51,114 nucleotides of DNA from Herminiimonas sp. (GTDB taxonomy: Bacteria; Pseudomonadota; Gammaproteobacteria; Burkholderiales; Burkholderiaceae_D). The DNA lies in contig JACMRD010000088.1 of NCBI GenBank assembly GCA_014376645.1, forward strand, positions 1-51,114. The letters are read 5' to 3'. Below are positions 21,578 to 30,356 of this stretch, in pieces; position 1 is the stretch's first letter; every line of letters starts with the position of its first letter. Both the position numbers and the translations under genes were made by a program. Under the pieces are notes generated by a model. It did not search any database, was not told where the DNA came from, and saw only the letters and a list, made by a program, of their open reading frames with translations.

Positions 21578-22498
21578 TCAGTCCACCGCACCGATCACGT
21601 CCGGTTCGAAGAAAAGCCATTTTGCTTGGGGCCAGCGCAGCTGGATGCTGGCTTCGACCGCATTGATGGCATCGATCAGTGCGTTGTCGGATGGTTGTGG
21701 ACGCATCTTCGCCTGCACCGCGATCATCAGCTGTTCACCCCACTGCAGGGTGATCAGGTTGATGACCGAGTCGACTTCGTCGCGCGCCTCGATGTGCGCG
21801 CGGATTGCCGAGCGCACTTCCGGCGCGGCCGATTCGCCGGTGATCATCGCCTTGACTTCGCGCGTGACGAACAGCGCCACCACCATCAGCAATACCCCAA
21901 CCGTGATCGAGCCCAGGGCATCCCACATCGGGTTGCCGGTCAATGCCGTGGCCGATACGGCGAGGAATGCGACCGTCAGGCCGGCCAGCGCGGCGATGTC
22001 TTCGCCGGCGACGACCATCAGTTCGGATTGCCGAGTCTCGCGAAACCAGGCGAAAAAATTTTTGCCGTTCGATATCTGCTTTATTTCGCGCATCGCTCCC
22101 CACAGCGAGAACGACTCCAGGAGCACCGAGATACCGAGTACCACCAGCGCGATGGTCACGCTCTTGATCGGGGTCGGATGGCGCAAATGGTCGATTCCCT
22201 CCATGACCGAGAAAGCGCCGCCGACGAAAAACAACAGCAGCGCCACCATCATTGCCCAGAAATAGACCACCCGCCCGTAGCCCATCGGATGACCTTCGTC
22301 GACCGGCTTCCTGGCTTCCTTCAGGCCGATCAGGAGAAATGCCTGGTTGGTGCAGTCGGCCAGCGAATGGATCGCCTCGGCCAGCATGGCGCCGGAGCCG
22401 GTGAAGAGGGCGGCAGAAAATTTTGCGATGGCAATGCCGCCGTTGGCGCCGAGTGCATAAAAAATGGCGCGGGTAGAACCTTCTGCATTGGAGGACAT
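21578..22498 (-). CDS. Cation diffusion facilitator (CDF) family transporter
   Basis: A 306-residue protein from the ATG at 22498; a GTG nine codons upstream (22525) is also possible. Membrane helices include AIFYALGANGGIAIAKFSAA, the helix with the transport-site pattern AEAIHSLADCTNQ (HSLAD in place of the common DxxxD), VVYFWAMMVALLLFFVGGAF and two further pairs, followed by a cytoplasmic ferredoxin-like dimer domain (IRAHIEARDEVDSVINLITL). The HxxxD arrangement fits a divalent-metal/proton antiporter exporting Zn2+, Fe2+ or Mn2+; which metal is unclear. It is 42 bases downstream of the GFA gene start and on the same strand, so the order is transporter then GFA enzyme, possibly co-transcribed. 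Confidence 0.88.
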   Translation of the reverse strand: MSSNAEGSTRAIFYALGANGGIAIAKFSAALFTGSGAMLAEAIHSLADCTNQAFLLIGLKEARKPVDEGHPMGYGRVVYFWAMMVALLLFFVGGAFSVMEGIDHLRHPTPIKSVTIALVVLGISVLLESFSLWGAMREIKQISNGKNFFAWFRETRQSELMVVAGEDIAALAGLTVAFLAVSATALTGNPMWDALGSITVGVLLMVVALFVTREVKAMITGESAAPEVRSAIRAHIEARDEVDSVINLITLQWGEQLMIAVQAKMRPQPSDNALIDAINAVEASIQLRWPQAKWLFFEPDVIGAVD

Positions 22499-22705
22499 GG
22501 TTGAGCGGATCGATTCAAAGCGCACACCTTAGCGGCTCGTTGCGACTCTGGCAAGGGTGTCGATGGAACCTGCGTCCGTGCCGTCATACGGCTGCACCGC
22601 CGATTCCGTCAAACAAAGTGCGGGAACCAAAGGTGCCGTTGCCCTTCTACTGAAAGCCACGCAATTCTTTGGCGCGAACACAATTTATTCCTCAGGAGAA
22701 TCTCT

Positions 22706-23089
22706 ATGTACAAACGAATCGCCCTCGCAGCATGTGTAGTCACGCTTGCCGCGTGCAGTTCGATGCCAGGCCGGTCCTCCGGCACCTCCGGTTACGGCAG
22801 CGGCAGCGGATCGTCCGGCGCCTCGGGCAGCCCGAGCAGTTCGGGTAGCTCGGGCAGCAGTACCGATTCCTACGGCACCAGCGGTTCCGGATCGTCAGGT
22901 TCGTCCAGCATGCCCGGCTCTTCCGGCGCAACGATGCCTGATAGTTCCAGCAGCTCCGGCAGCAGTGGTAGTTCAACGGGCGGATCCAGCACCTTCGGCG
23001 TTCCTTCCGGTACATCCGGTATTCCGGTGCCCGCGCCAAATTCTCCCAATGGTGGCATCCTGTCGCCGACCGATCCCAGCGGAAAATAA
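22706..23089 (+). CDS. Serine/glycine-rich small lipoprotein
   Basis: A 127-residue protein with a lipoprotein signal (MYKRIALAACVVTLAACSS, lipobox LAAC) after an AGGAGA ribosome site. The mature part is almost entirely Ser, Gly, Thr and Pro (GYGSGSGSSGASGSPSSSGS and similar) and ends in PAPNSPNGGILSPTDPSGK. No aromatic-rich or catalytic segment is seen, so a disordered surface or periplasmic tether is likely. It stands alone between a divergent CDF gene and a convergent phzF-like gene. The real-gene call rests on the signal, lipobox and ribosome site; no function can be assigned. Confidence 0.72.
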   Translation: MYKRIALAACVVTLAACSSMPGRSSGTSGYGSGSGSSGASGSPSSSGSSGSSTDSYGTSGSGSSGSSSMPGSSGATMPDSSSSSGSSGSSTGGSSTFGVPSGTSGIPVPAPNSPNGGILSPTDPSGK

Positions 23090-23129
23090 TCAAGTCGTGG
23101 AGTCGGTCGCGTTGCCGACCATCCGGTTC

Positions 23130-23159
23130 ATCGCGCCATGGTGAGCTCGATGGCGCGAT
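23130..23159. terminator. Possible bidirectional terminator hairpin
   Basis: ATCGCGCCAT / ATGGCGCGAT form a perfect ten-base stem with a ten-base loop between the convergent lipoprotein and phzF-like genes. There is no T-run on either side. Confidence 0.45.
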
Positions 23160-23224
23160 CAGGGTCAGCGCCCGCAGGCGCAATCAATTCGCTCACCAGC
23201 TCAGGACGGCTTGAACGGCACGGT

Positions 23225-24091
23225 TCAGATATCGATGCTGCCACGTCCGATTTCGACCACGCGACCGCCGACGCGGATCGCCAGGTCGGGACTGACTTCG
23301 AGTGACAGCCGGCACGGGCGGTCGATTGCATCGCCCTGCCGGACTGCGATCCGGGCCGGGAGTGGCGCAGCGTTGGCAATGAGCCAGCCGCCCAGGTTGG
23401 CACAAGCTGAGCCGGTACCGGGATCTTCGAACACGCCGCTGCCGTGCATGGCAAAAAAATAACGGGCCTCGACTTGCTGCACATCCGGTTGCGCTTCGTC
23501 GAATGCAAACACATAAGCACAACGGCGACCGATCGTGCTCAGCGGCCAGTCGGGCAGCAGGCTGCTTGGCGGAGCCGCACGCCGGACCGCCTCGACCGAT
23601 TTGACCGGGACCAGCAACTGATCGGCGCCGGTGTCGACCCAGACCGGGCTCGCTGCCAGGTCGTCCGCGTCCAGTCCCACCATCGCGGCCACTGCCGCAT
23701 CCGGCAGGCCGGTCGGACGGATCAGTGGCGCACCTGCCGTCGGCGCCACCAGTGTCCAGCGGTCGCCCTGCGCCGATACTGGCACCAGGCCGGCCTTGAA
23801 GGCCAGGGTCAGGCGGTCACGGCCACCGGAGATCGCGCGCAGGACATGCGCCGAGCCCAGTGTCGGATGCCCGGCAAAACGCATCTCGTAGCCTGTCGTG
23901 AATACCCGCACCTGGGCATCGGCTACATCGGACGGCAACAGGAACGTGGTCTCGGAAAGATTGAACTGGCGCGCCAGCGCCTGCATCGTCGACTCGTCCA
24001 TGCCGGTGGCATCCTCGAATACGCAGAGCGGATTGCCGCCGAAGGTGCTTTCGGCGAAGACATTAACGATCCGAAAATGATAGCGGGCCAT
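23225..24091 (-). CDS. PhzF family isomerase/epimerase
   Basis: A 288-residue protein of normal PhzF length with the two-lobed fold marks: VNVFAESTFGGNPLCVFED near the start, the catalytic Glu in FNLSETTFLLP, TGYEMRFAGHPTLGSAHV, and DPGTGSACANLGGWL in the second lobe. The family takes its name from the phenazine-pathway isomerase, but most members are stand-alone enzymes of unknown substrate, and there are no phenazine genes here. GGAG lies five bases before the ATG. It is divergent from the MFS transporter at 24235 (143 bases apart) and may share a regulatory region with it. Confidence 0.92.
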   Translation of the reverse strand: MARYHFRIVNVFAESTFGGNPLCVFEDATGMDESTMQALARQFNLSETTFLLPSDVADAQVRVFTTGYEMRFAGHPTLGSAHVLRAISGGRDRLTLAFKAGLVPVSAQGDRWTLVAPTAGAPLIRPTGLPDAAVAAMVGLDADDLAASPVWVDTGADQLLVPVKSVEAVRRAAPPSSLLPDWPLSTIGRRCAYVFAFDEAQPDVQQVEARYFFAMHGSGVFEDPGTGSACANLGGWLIANAAPLPARIAVRQGDAIDRPCRLSLEVSPDLAIRVGGRVVEIGRGSIDI

Positions 24092-24234
24092 GGGAACTCC
24101 GGAAGCTCAAAAACGTCAGCCTAGCCGATCTTGCTGGCACGCGCCATGCGCGACTGATGGGAGTGCGGCGGGAACGGCCGCTGCCGCTTGTCCTTTGCGC
24201 TACACTCCAGGGCAACATTCCCTTCGAGTCCGCC

Positions 24235-25452
24235 ATGTTCACTGCCCGCCAATCCCCCAGTCTGAAAACCGTGTTGATCGCCAGCGGCGTGATCCTGACT
24301 CTGGCAATGGGGGTGCGTCACGGTTTCGGTTTCTGGCTGCAGCCGATTTCGCAGGCACACGGCTGGACCCGTGAAACCTATTCTCTGGCACTGGCGTTGC
24401 AGAACCTGATGTGGGGATTGTTCGGTCCCTTCGCGGGGATGGCGGCCGATCGCTACGGCACTGCACGGGTGGTGATCGTCGGCGCATTTCTTTACATGGC
24501 CGGACTGTTGTGGATGGCGCTGGTGGATCAGCCGACGTTGTTCGTACTTGGCACCGGTGTGTTGATCGGCGCGGCCCTGGCGTGTACGGCATTCGGCGCC
24601 ATCAGCGGTATCGTCGGCCGCATCGCCCCCGAATCCAAGCGCTCCTGGGCCTTCGGGCTGTCGTCGGCGGCGGGCTCGTTCGGCCAGTTCCTGTTGATGC
24701 CGGTCGAGCAGCAACTGATCTCGCACGCCGGCTGGCAGACCGCGTTCTACGTGCTCGGCGCGCTGGTGGTGGTGGTGATGGTACCGATGGCATTCTTCCT
24801 GCGCGAGCCGGCTGCCGTCAAAACCACGGGCCCGCAACAGAGCATCCTGGAAGCAACCCGTGAAGCCTTTGCCTATGGCCCCTTCCGCCTGCTGCTGGCC
24901 GGTTATTTCGTCTGCGGATTCCAGCTGGTGTTCATCGGCGTGCACATGCCGGCCTACCTGAAGGATCGGGGCCTGGCCGATGGCAACGTCGCGGTGATGG
25001 CGCTGGCGCTGATTGGCCTGTTCAATATTGTCGGTTCCTACTATGCAGGCAAGCTCGGCGGCACGTTCCCCAAGCGCTATTTGCTGTCGTCGATCTACAT
25101 CAGCCGGGTGGTGGTGATCGGCCTGTTCCTGCTGGCGCCGCTGACATCATGGTCGGTGTATGTGTTTTCAGCGGCGATGGGTTTGCTGTGGCTGTCGACC
25201 GTACCGCTGACCAACGGCGTCATCGCGGGGATTTTCGGCGTCAAATATCTGTCGATGCTGTCGGGCTTCGTGTTCCTGTCACATCAGATCGGCAGCTTCC
25301 TGGGCGTCTGGCTGGGCGGCTACCTGTACACCCGGCAAGGTAGTTATGACGGCGTCTGGGGCATCACCCTGGTGCTCGGCGTCGCCGCGGCACTGATCAA
25401 CCTGCCGATCAATGAGAAGCCGATCGTGCGGTTGCCCCTGGTCGCAGTCTGA
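24235..25452 (+). CDS. Major facilitator superfamily transporter
   Basis: A 405-residue protein with about twelve membrane helices. The ATG at 24235 is chosen because the upstream extension to 24157 is hydrophilic and does not look like transporter sequence. Marks are VILTLAMGVRHGFGFWLQPI in helix 1, the cytoplasmic loop GPFAGMAADRYGTARVVIVG (motif A-like D-R-x-G), and a central loop rich in charged residues. It resembles MFS carriers annotated as oxalate/formate- or monocarboxylate-like, but the substrate cannot be told. The two following genes start 12 bases later and overlap each other, so the transported compound may be an amino or keto acid handled by the aminotransferase; that is inference. 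Confidence 0.88.
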   Translation: MFTARQSPSLKTVLIASGVILTLAMGVRHGFGFWLQPISQAHGWTRETYSLALALQNLMWGLFGPFAGMAADRYGTARVVIVGAFLYMAGLLWMALVDQPTLFVLGTGVLIGAALACTAFGAISGIVGRIAPESKRSWAFGLSSAAGSFGQFLLMPVEQQLISHAGWQTAFYVLGALVVVVMVPMAFFLREPAAVKTTGPQQSILEATREAFAYGPFRLLLAGYFVCGFQLVFIGVHMPAYLKDRGLADGNVAVMALALIGLFNIVGSYYAGKLGGTFPKRYLLSSIYISRVVVIGLFLLAPLTSWSVYVFSAAMGLLWLSTVPLTNGVIAGIFGVKYLSMLSGFVFLSHQIGSFLGVWLGGYLYTRQGSYDGVWGITLVLGVAAALINLPINEKPIVRLPLVAV

Positions 25453-25463
25453 GGAAAAATGCG

Positions 25464-25646
25464 ATGCAGCTGACCGGCCACGGCACGCCAAAGACCCTGT
25501 CGGACACCCCCTCCCGCCGTCGCGTGACGTTCCGCCGCCTGCTGCTGGCTGCGATCGCGGCGCTGATACTGGGCATCGTGTTCGCCGCCTATCTGCAACC
25601 GGCCTTCGTGCTCGACCTCGCCAATCGTTTCATCCTATGTCTTTGA
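25464..25646 (+). CDS. Small membrane protein, 60 residues
   Basis: MQLTGHGTPKTLSD begins a short basic stretch (PSRRRVTFRR) followed by one clear membrane helix (LLLAAIAALILGIVFAAYL) and a short tail. A GAGGAA ribosome site, overlapping the MFS stop codon, lies seven bases upstream, and the 3' end overlaps the aminotransferase start by ten bases. Correct spacing, positive-inside topology and coupling at both sides support a real gene. I recognise no family. Possible roles are an accessory subunit of the transporter or a membrane anchor for the enzyme. Confidence 0.65.
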   Translation: MQLTGHGTPKTLSDTPSRRRVTFRRLLLAAIAALILGIVFAAYLQPAFVLDLANRFILCL

Positions 25647-26836
25647 ATTTTCCACGCCATGCGCCGTCGGCCCGGACTGCGGTCCAGGATCTGGGCGCTT
25701 CGCGCATCCGCGAAGTCGCCAACGTCGGTATCGGCCGCAGCGATGTCCTGCCGTTCTGGTTCGGCGAGCCGGACCAGGTCACGCCCGAATTCATCCGCAA
25801 CGCAGCCAAGGCGGCGCTTGACGCAGGGGACACGTTCTACACCCACAACTGCGGCTTGCCGCGATTGCGTGCGGCGCTGTCGACCTATCTCTCGAGCCTG
25901 CATCGGCAACCGATCGATGCCGAGCGGATCGCGGTCACGTCGTCCGGCGTGTCGGCGCTGATGTTGCTGGCGCAGCTGATCATCCAGCCCGACGACCGCG
26001 TCGTCGCTGTCACGCCGCTGTGGCCGAACCTGTTCGAGATCCCAAAGATCCTCGGCGCCGAGGTGGTGCAGGTGGCGCTGCAGTGCGGCGCCACCTATGA
26101 GCTCGATATCGAGCAACTGCTGGCGCAGCTGACGCCCGGCACGCGCGCCGTCCTGATCAATTCGCCCAACAATCCGACCGGCTGGGTCATCACCCGCGAG
26201 CAGCAGGTACGCCTCCTGGCGCATTGCCGCCTGCACGGCATCTGGATCGTCGCTGATGACGTCTATGAACGCCTGGTGTTCGATGGCACCCCCGATGATG
26301 CCGGGCGTACCTGCGCGCCGTCCTTCCTGGACCTGGCGGAACCGGACGACCGGGTCGTGTGTGCCAATAGTTTTTCCAAATCATGGTTGATGACCGGCTG
26401 GCGGCTGGGCTGGATCGTGGCGCCGGCGGCGATGATGGCGGACCTCGGCAAGCTGATCGAATACAACACATCCTGCGCACCGGGTTTTGCGCAACAGGCA
26501 GGCATCGTCGCCATCGAACAGGGCGAGCCGGTGATCAGCGCGACCGTCGCACGGTATCGCGAGGCACGCGACTACCTGCATGCGCGACTCAATCGCCTGC
26601 CGGGCATCTCGGCGCCAATGCCGCGCGGCGCGATGTATCTGTTTTTCGAGGTGGAAGGCTGCAGCGACACGCTGTCGCTGTGCAAACAACTGGTGCGTGA
26701 CGCCGGCCTCGGCCTCGCCCCCGGCAGCGCCTTCGGGCCGCAGGGAGAAGGTTATGTGCGCTGGTGTTTTGCCGCATCGATCGAACGGCTGGAAGATGGC
26801 GTTCAGCGGCTGGAGAATTTCCTCAAGGCTGGCTGA
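25637..26836 (+). CDS. Pyridoxal-phosphate aminotransferase, fold type I (class I/II)
   Basis: A 399-residue enzyme from the ATG at 25637, inside the end of the small membrane protein gene. Family marks are FWFGEPDQVTPEFI, the glycine-rich segment THNCGLPRLRAAL, SPNNPTGWVI (Asn for the cofactor ring), ADDVYERLVF (Asp), and the cofactor lysine Lys248 in ANSFSKSWLMTGWRLGW with the phosphate-binding Arg after it. It belongs near aspartate/aromatic aminotransferases; the exact amino donor is not determinable. Co-transcription with an MFS carrier suggests use or export of an amino acid. Confidence 0.92.
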   Translation: MSLNFPRHAPSARTAVQDLGASRIREVANVGIGRSDVLPFWFGEPDQVTPEFIRNAAKAALDAGDTFYTHNCGLPRLRAALSTYLSSLHRQPIDAERIAVTSSGVSALMLLAQLIIQPDDRVVAVTPLWPNLFEIPKILGAEVVQVALQCGATYELDIEQLLAQLTPGTRAVLINSPNNPTGWVITREQQVRLLAHCRLHGIWIVADDVYERLVFDGTPDDAGRTCAPSFLDLAEPDDRVVCANSFSKSWLMTGWRLGWIVAPAAMMADLGKLIEYNTSCAPGFAQQAGIVAIEQGEPVISATVARYREARDYLHARLNRLPGISAPMPRGAMYLFFEVEGCSDTLSLCKQLVRDAGLGLAPGSAFGPQGEGYVRWCFAASIERLEDGVQRLENFLKAG

Positions 26837-26871
26837 GGTACGGACATCCGACCAACGCCGCCGGTTACAAT

Positions 26872-27108
26872 ATGCTGATGCAGATCACACTCCCCGAACT
26901 TGAACAGGCCATCAATCACTGGCGCATCCTTCACCCCTCGCGCGGCGAGGAACGCGCCCTGTCGGTCGAAGTCAACGCACTGGCCAACGTTTATGCGCTG
27001 ATGATCTTCGAGCAGTGCAGGACGGTCGAGCTGGAAACCATCGAACCGCAGGCGCGGCAACTGCTGCTGGACTGGTTGCAGCAGACAAGCTCGAGTCGTC
27101 GACCTTAG
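26872..27108 (+). CDS. DUF3717 family protein
   Basis: A 78-residue protein (ITLPELEQAINHWRILHPS, then ANVYALMIFEQ) that matches the small DUF3717 family known from Burkholderiales. The start may be the ATG at 26872 or the one two codons later. No signal or membrane segment. Function unknown; the heptad-like spacing of leucines suggests a small helical protein. Its TAG overlaps the TAA of the convergent radical SAM gene by two bases within TTAG at 27105-27108. Confidence 0.82.
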   Translation: MLMQITLPELEQAINHWRILHPSRGEERALSVEVNALANVYALMIFEQCRTVELETIEPQARQLLLDWLQQTSSSRRP

Positions 27109-28637
27109 AGGGCTGCCAGGCGTCGTGCCTGGCGCTGTGGAACCGCCGACTGTCCCGCCCGCGCCTTGTCCTTGTCGGCCGCCTTGCGGCTGGCCACGTG
27201 TTCCTTCTGCTGCACCCGACCCGGCTGCCTGGCGAAATCGCTGGCCAGCACGGCGTCGACTTCCTGCAGGTCATGACCCTGCAAGCCGAGCCACTGCGTC
27301 ACCAGCGCCGCCAGCCGCTCCAGTGCGATCCGGTGGGTGGCGTCGGTCTGCGCGTACAGCCAGTCCGACAGCGCCATGAAGCGCGCAAACGGCGCCGCGC
27401 CCAGCAGTATTGGCAGGGTGTGGGCGAAGCGCCCGGAGTTGGCCACCAGATCCCAGTAGCGGGCAAATCGCACCAGCCGCTGCATGTCCGAAAAGTCGAT
27501 CAGGCTGGTGGCCAGGATCGTGTAGGGGGGATGGGCGTCGAACACCAGCCCGTAGGTCTCGGTATGGCGGATGATCGGCGTACCGCGCAGGCGCTTGAGG
27601 ATGCCGAACTGGATCTCGTGCGGCGCCAGTTCCACGAGGCGGTCGAAGCCGCGCGCAAAGCTGGCGATGTCCTCGCCCGGCAGTCCGGCGATCAGGTCGA
27701 CATGCAGATGCGCTTGCGAATGCGCCATCAGCCAGCGGATATTCTCGGCAGCCTTGTCGTTGTCCTGGCGCCGGCTCACCAGTGCCTGCACCGTCGGGTT
27801 GAAGCTCTGGATGCCGATCTCGAACTGCAATGTCCCGGCCGGGAAGCGGGTGATCGCTTCCTTCAGCGCATCCGGCAAATGGTCGGGCACGACTTCGAAA
27901 TGCGCATACACCGGGTCCTCCGGATCGGCCGCCAGCTTATCCAGAAAAAACTGCATCAGCTTCAGGCTGGTCTTGATGTTCAGGTTGAAGGTGCGGTCGA
28001 CGAACTTGAACAGGCGCGCGCCGCGTGCATGCAGGGTCTCGAGTTCGACCAGAAAACGATCGGCCTCGAACGGCCAGGCAGTCTTGTCAAGCGCCGAGAG
28101 ACAGAACTCGCACTTGAAGGGACAACCGCGCGAGGCTTCCACATACAGCGTGCGGTGGGCGATGTCGGCGTCCGAGTACAGATCGTACGGTAGCACCAGG
28201 TCGGCCAGCGGCGGTTGCAGTCCGGAGTGGATTTTCATCAATGGCTTCGGGCCGTCGAGGATCTGGCGGCACAGCTCGGCGAAGCTGATGTCGCCCCAGC
28301 CGGTGATCAGGTAATCGGCCAGCGCTACGATCGCCTGCTCGCCGGATTCATGCGAGACTTCGGGGCCGCCCAGGATGATCCTGATGTGCGGCGCGACGCG
28401 CTTGAGCATCGCCACCACTTTTTCGGTTTCCTCGACGTTCCAGATGTAGACGCCAAAACCGATGATGGCCGGCGCGTACGCCAGCAGTTTTTCGACGATG
28501 TCGGCGGTGCGGGTGCCGATGACGAACTCGACGAGCCGCGTGCGGGGCTGCAGCTCGGCCATGTTCGCCAGGAGATAGCGCAGGCCGAGCGACGCATGCG
28601 CATAGCGCGCATTAAGGGTGGAAAGAACGATCGTCAT
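27105..28637 (-). CDS. B12-binding-domain radical SAM protein (DUF4080 type)
   Basis: A 510-residue protein from the ATG at 28637; the frame is open further upstream but that is inside the ligase gene. The N-terminal part is a cobalamin-binding-like Rossmann domain (MTIVLSTLNARYAHASLGLR, GFGVYIWNVEE, IILGGPEVSHE) without the DxHxxG base-off motif. The radical SAM cluster is Cys172-Cys176-Cys179 in RGCPFKCEFCLS. The C-terminal region fits DUF4080. Such proteins use an Fe-S cluster and AdoMet to start radical chemistry; the substrate is unknown. Its ATG overlaps the stop of the acyl-CoA ligase gene by four bases (ATGA), implying coupled translation. The tail is Lys/Arg/Ala-rich. Confidence 0.9.
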   Translation of the reverse strand: MTIVLSTLNARYAHASLGLRYLLANMAELQPRTRLVEFVIGTRTADIVEKLLAYAPAIIGFGVYIWNVEETEKVVAMLKRVAPHIRIILGGPEVSHESGEQAIVALADYLITGWGDISFAELCRQILDGPKPLMKIHSGLQPPLADLVLPYDLYSDADIAHRTLYVEASRGCPFKCEFCLSALDKTAWPFEADRFLVELETLHARGARLFKFVDRTFNLNIKTSLKLMQFFLDKLAADPEDPVYAHFEVVPDHLPDALKEAITRFPAGTLQFEIGIQSFNPTVQALVSRRQDNDKAAENIRWLMAHSQAHLHVDLIAGLPGEDIASFARGFDRLVELAPHEIQFGILKRLRGTPIIRHTETYGLVFDAHPPYTILATSLIDFSDMQRLVRFARYWDLVANSGRFAHTLPILLGAAPFARFMALSDWLYAQTDATHRIALERLAALVTQWLGLQGHDLQEVDAVLASDFARQPGRVQQKEHVASRKAADKDKARAGQSAVPQRQARRLAAL

Positions 28638-30301
28638 CGGGAAGATGCCAGTTCCTTCTCCTGCAGGAAGCGCCACATGACCTTGCCGGTCGCCGACTTG
28701 GGCAAGGCATCGACGAACTCGACCAGCTTCGGCACCTTGTAGGCGGCCATCGTCTCGTGCGCCCACAGCATGATCTGGTCGGCCGTGACCTCCACGCCGG
28801 GCTTCTTGACCACCACTGCCTTGACGGTTTCGCCGCGGTACGGATCGCGCGAGGCGATGATGCAGCATTCCTGGATGGCCGGATGCTGATACATCATCGA
28901 CTCGACTTCGGCCGGCCACACCTTGAAGCCGCTGGCATTGATCATGCGTTTCAGACGGTCGGTGAAAAAGAAGAAGCCTTCGTCATCCATGTAACCGAGG
29001 TCGCCCGAGCGGAAATACTGCTGACCGTCGATCTCGACGAAGGCGTCGCGGGTCTTGTCTGGATCGTTCCAGTAACCCTGGAATACCTGCGGTCCGGCCA
29101 TGACGATTTCGCCGACTTCGTTGGGCGCGAGCGGCGCCAGCGTGGTCGGATCGATCACCAGCGAGTCGACATTGAAGACCGGAATGCCGAGGCACTGTTT
29201 CTTGAGCCGCTGCGGTGGATTGGTGTGGGTCGCGGCCATTGTCTCCGACAGACCGTAGCCTTCCATGTACTCCTGGCCGGTCAGGTCGCGCAACTTCTGG
29301 GCGATCGCCGCCGGCATCGCGGCGCCGCCGCCGGAGACCCGGCGCAGGCTCGAAATATCGTATTCCGACAGCCGCGGGTTGGACAGGAAATCGATCATCA
29401 TGGTCGGTATGCTGGTCCAGCTCGAGACGTTGTAGCGGGTGATCAGCTGACCGGCCACGTCGCGGTCCCAGCGTGGCAGGATCACGATCGCACCGCCGCC
29501 GAAGATCGTGGCATTCATGCTCACCTGCATGCCCGTCACGTGGAAGAACGGCAGTACCGCGAACGTCACCGCATCCGGCACAAGCGCCACCGACCAGGTC
29601 GGGCTGGCGACGATGGTAAACATCACCGAGCGGTGCGTGTGGACGCAGCCCTTTGGCTTGCCGGTAGTGCCCGAGGTGTATGGCATGACGGCCAGATCGT
29701 CGGGGCCGGCCCGATGCGGGCCCGGCACCCGCGCCGCGCCGATGGCGTCATGCCAGGTCACTACGCCGGGCAATGCCGGCACGTCGCGCGGCGCGCAGAT
29801 GAAGTCCGGTACGGTCAGCGTGGTCGGCGCATCGAGGCAATCCGAATAGGTCGCCACGATGGCATGTTGCAGGCCGCTGTTGCGCACTAGCGGCGCCAGC
29901 CGGCCGAAGACTTCCTGCGAGGTGATCGCGACGGTGGCGCCGCTGTCGTCGATGTAATGGCGTAGTTCTTCGGTCATGAGCATCGGATTGATCGGCACGA
30001 CCATCGCATCGGCGCGCAGAATCGCATAAAAAGCGATGACGAACTGCGGGCTGTTCTGCATGTTCAACAGCACCCGGTCGCCGCGCTTGACACCGCAGTC
30101 CTGCTGCAGATAGCCAGCCATGGCCAGCACTGCCGTGTGGAGCTGGGAATAGGTCAGGATCGAGTCGTAGAAAATGATCGCGACCTTGTCCGGATACCGC
30201 TTGGCGGAAATGGCCAGGTTTTCATAGACGCTGGTCTGCGGCGCAGTAAGCGTATGCGGCAGGCCGCTCGGCCAGTGCGCGTGATGGGTCGTATTTTTCA
30301 A
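28634..30301 (-). CDS. AMP-forming acyl-CoA ligase (long-chain fatty acid type)
   Basis: A 555-residue enzyme of the ANL superfamily. Motifs are the P-loop-like YTSGTTGKPKGCVHTH, GYGLSETMAATH, YFRSGDLGYMDDEG, DRLKRMINASGFKVWPAEVE and the C-terminal catalytic lysine in PKSATGKVMWRFL. It activates a carboxylic acid as an acyl-AMP and transfers it to CoA. The start is a TTG at 30301 (no in-frame ATG near), with AAGGCGGAG just upstream. Acyl chain preference cannot be read, although overall similarity is to the FadD-like group. It overlaps the radical SAM gene downstream by four bases, and lies 55 bases downstream of phnM on the same strand. Confidence 0.9.
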   Translation of the reverse strand: MKNTTHHAHWPSGLPHTLTAPQTSVYENLAISAKRYPDKVAIIFYDSILTYSQLHTAVLAMAGYLQQDCGVKRGDRVLLNMQNSPQFVIAFYAILRADAMVVPINPMLMTEELRHYIDDSGATVAITSQEVFGRLAPLVRNSGLQHAIVATYSDCLDAPTTLTVPDFICAPRDVPALPGVVTWHDAIGAARVPGPHRAGPDDLAVMPYTSGTTGKPKGCVHTHRSVMFTIVASPTWSVALVPDAVTFAVLPFFHVTGMQVSMNATIFGGGAIVILPRWDRDVAGQLITRYNVSSWTSIPTMMIDFLSNPRLSEYDISSLRRVSGGGAAMPAAIAQKLRDLTGQEYMEGYGLSETMAATHTNPPQRLKKQCLGIPVFNVDSLVIDPTTLAPLAPNEVGEIVMAGPQVFQGYWNDPDKTRDAFVEIDGQQYFRSGDLGYMDDEGFFFFTDRLKRMINASGFKVWPAEVESMMYQHPAIQECCIIASRDPYRGETVKAVVVKKPGVEVTADQIMLWAHETMAAYKVPKLVEFVDALPKSATGKVMWRFLQEKELASSR

Positions 30302-30356
30302 TGTCTCCGCCTTGTATTTTTATGTTTGGGCAAGCCATGAACATTATAAAGCTTGC

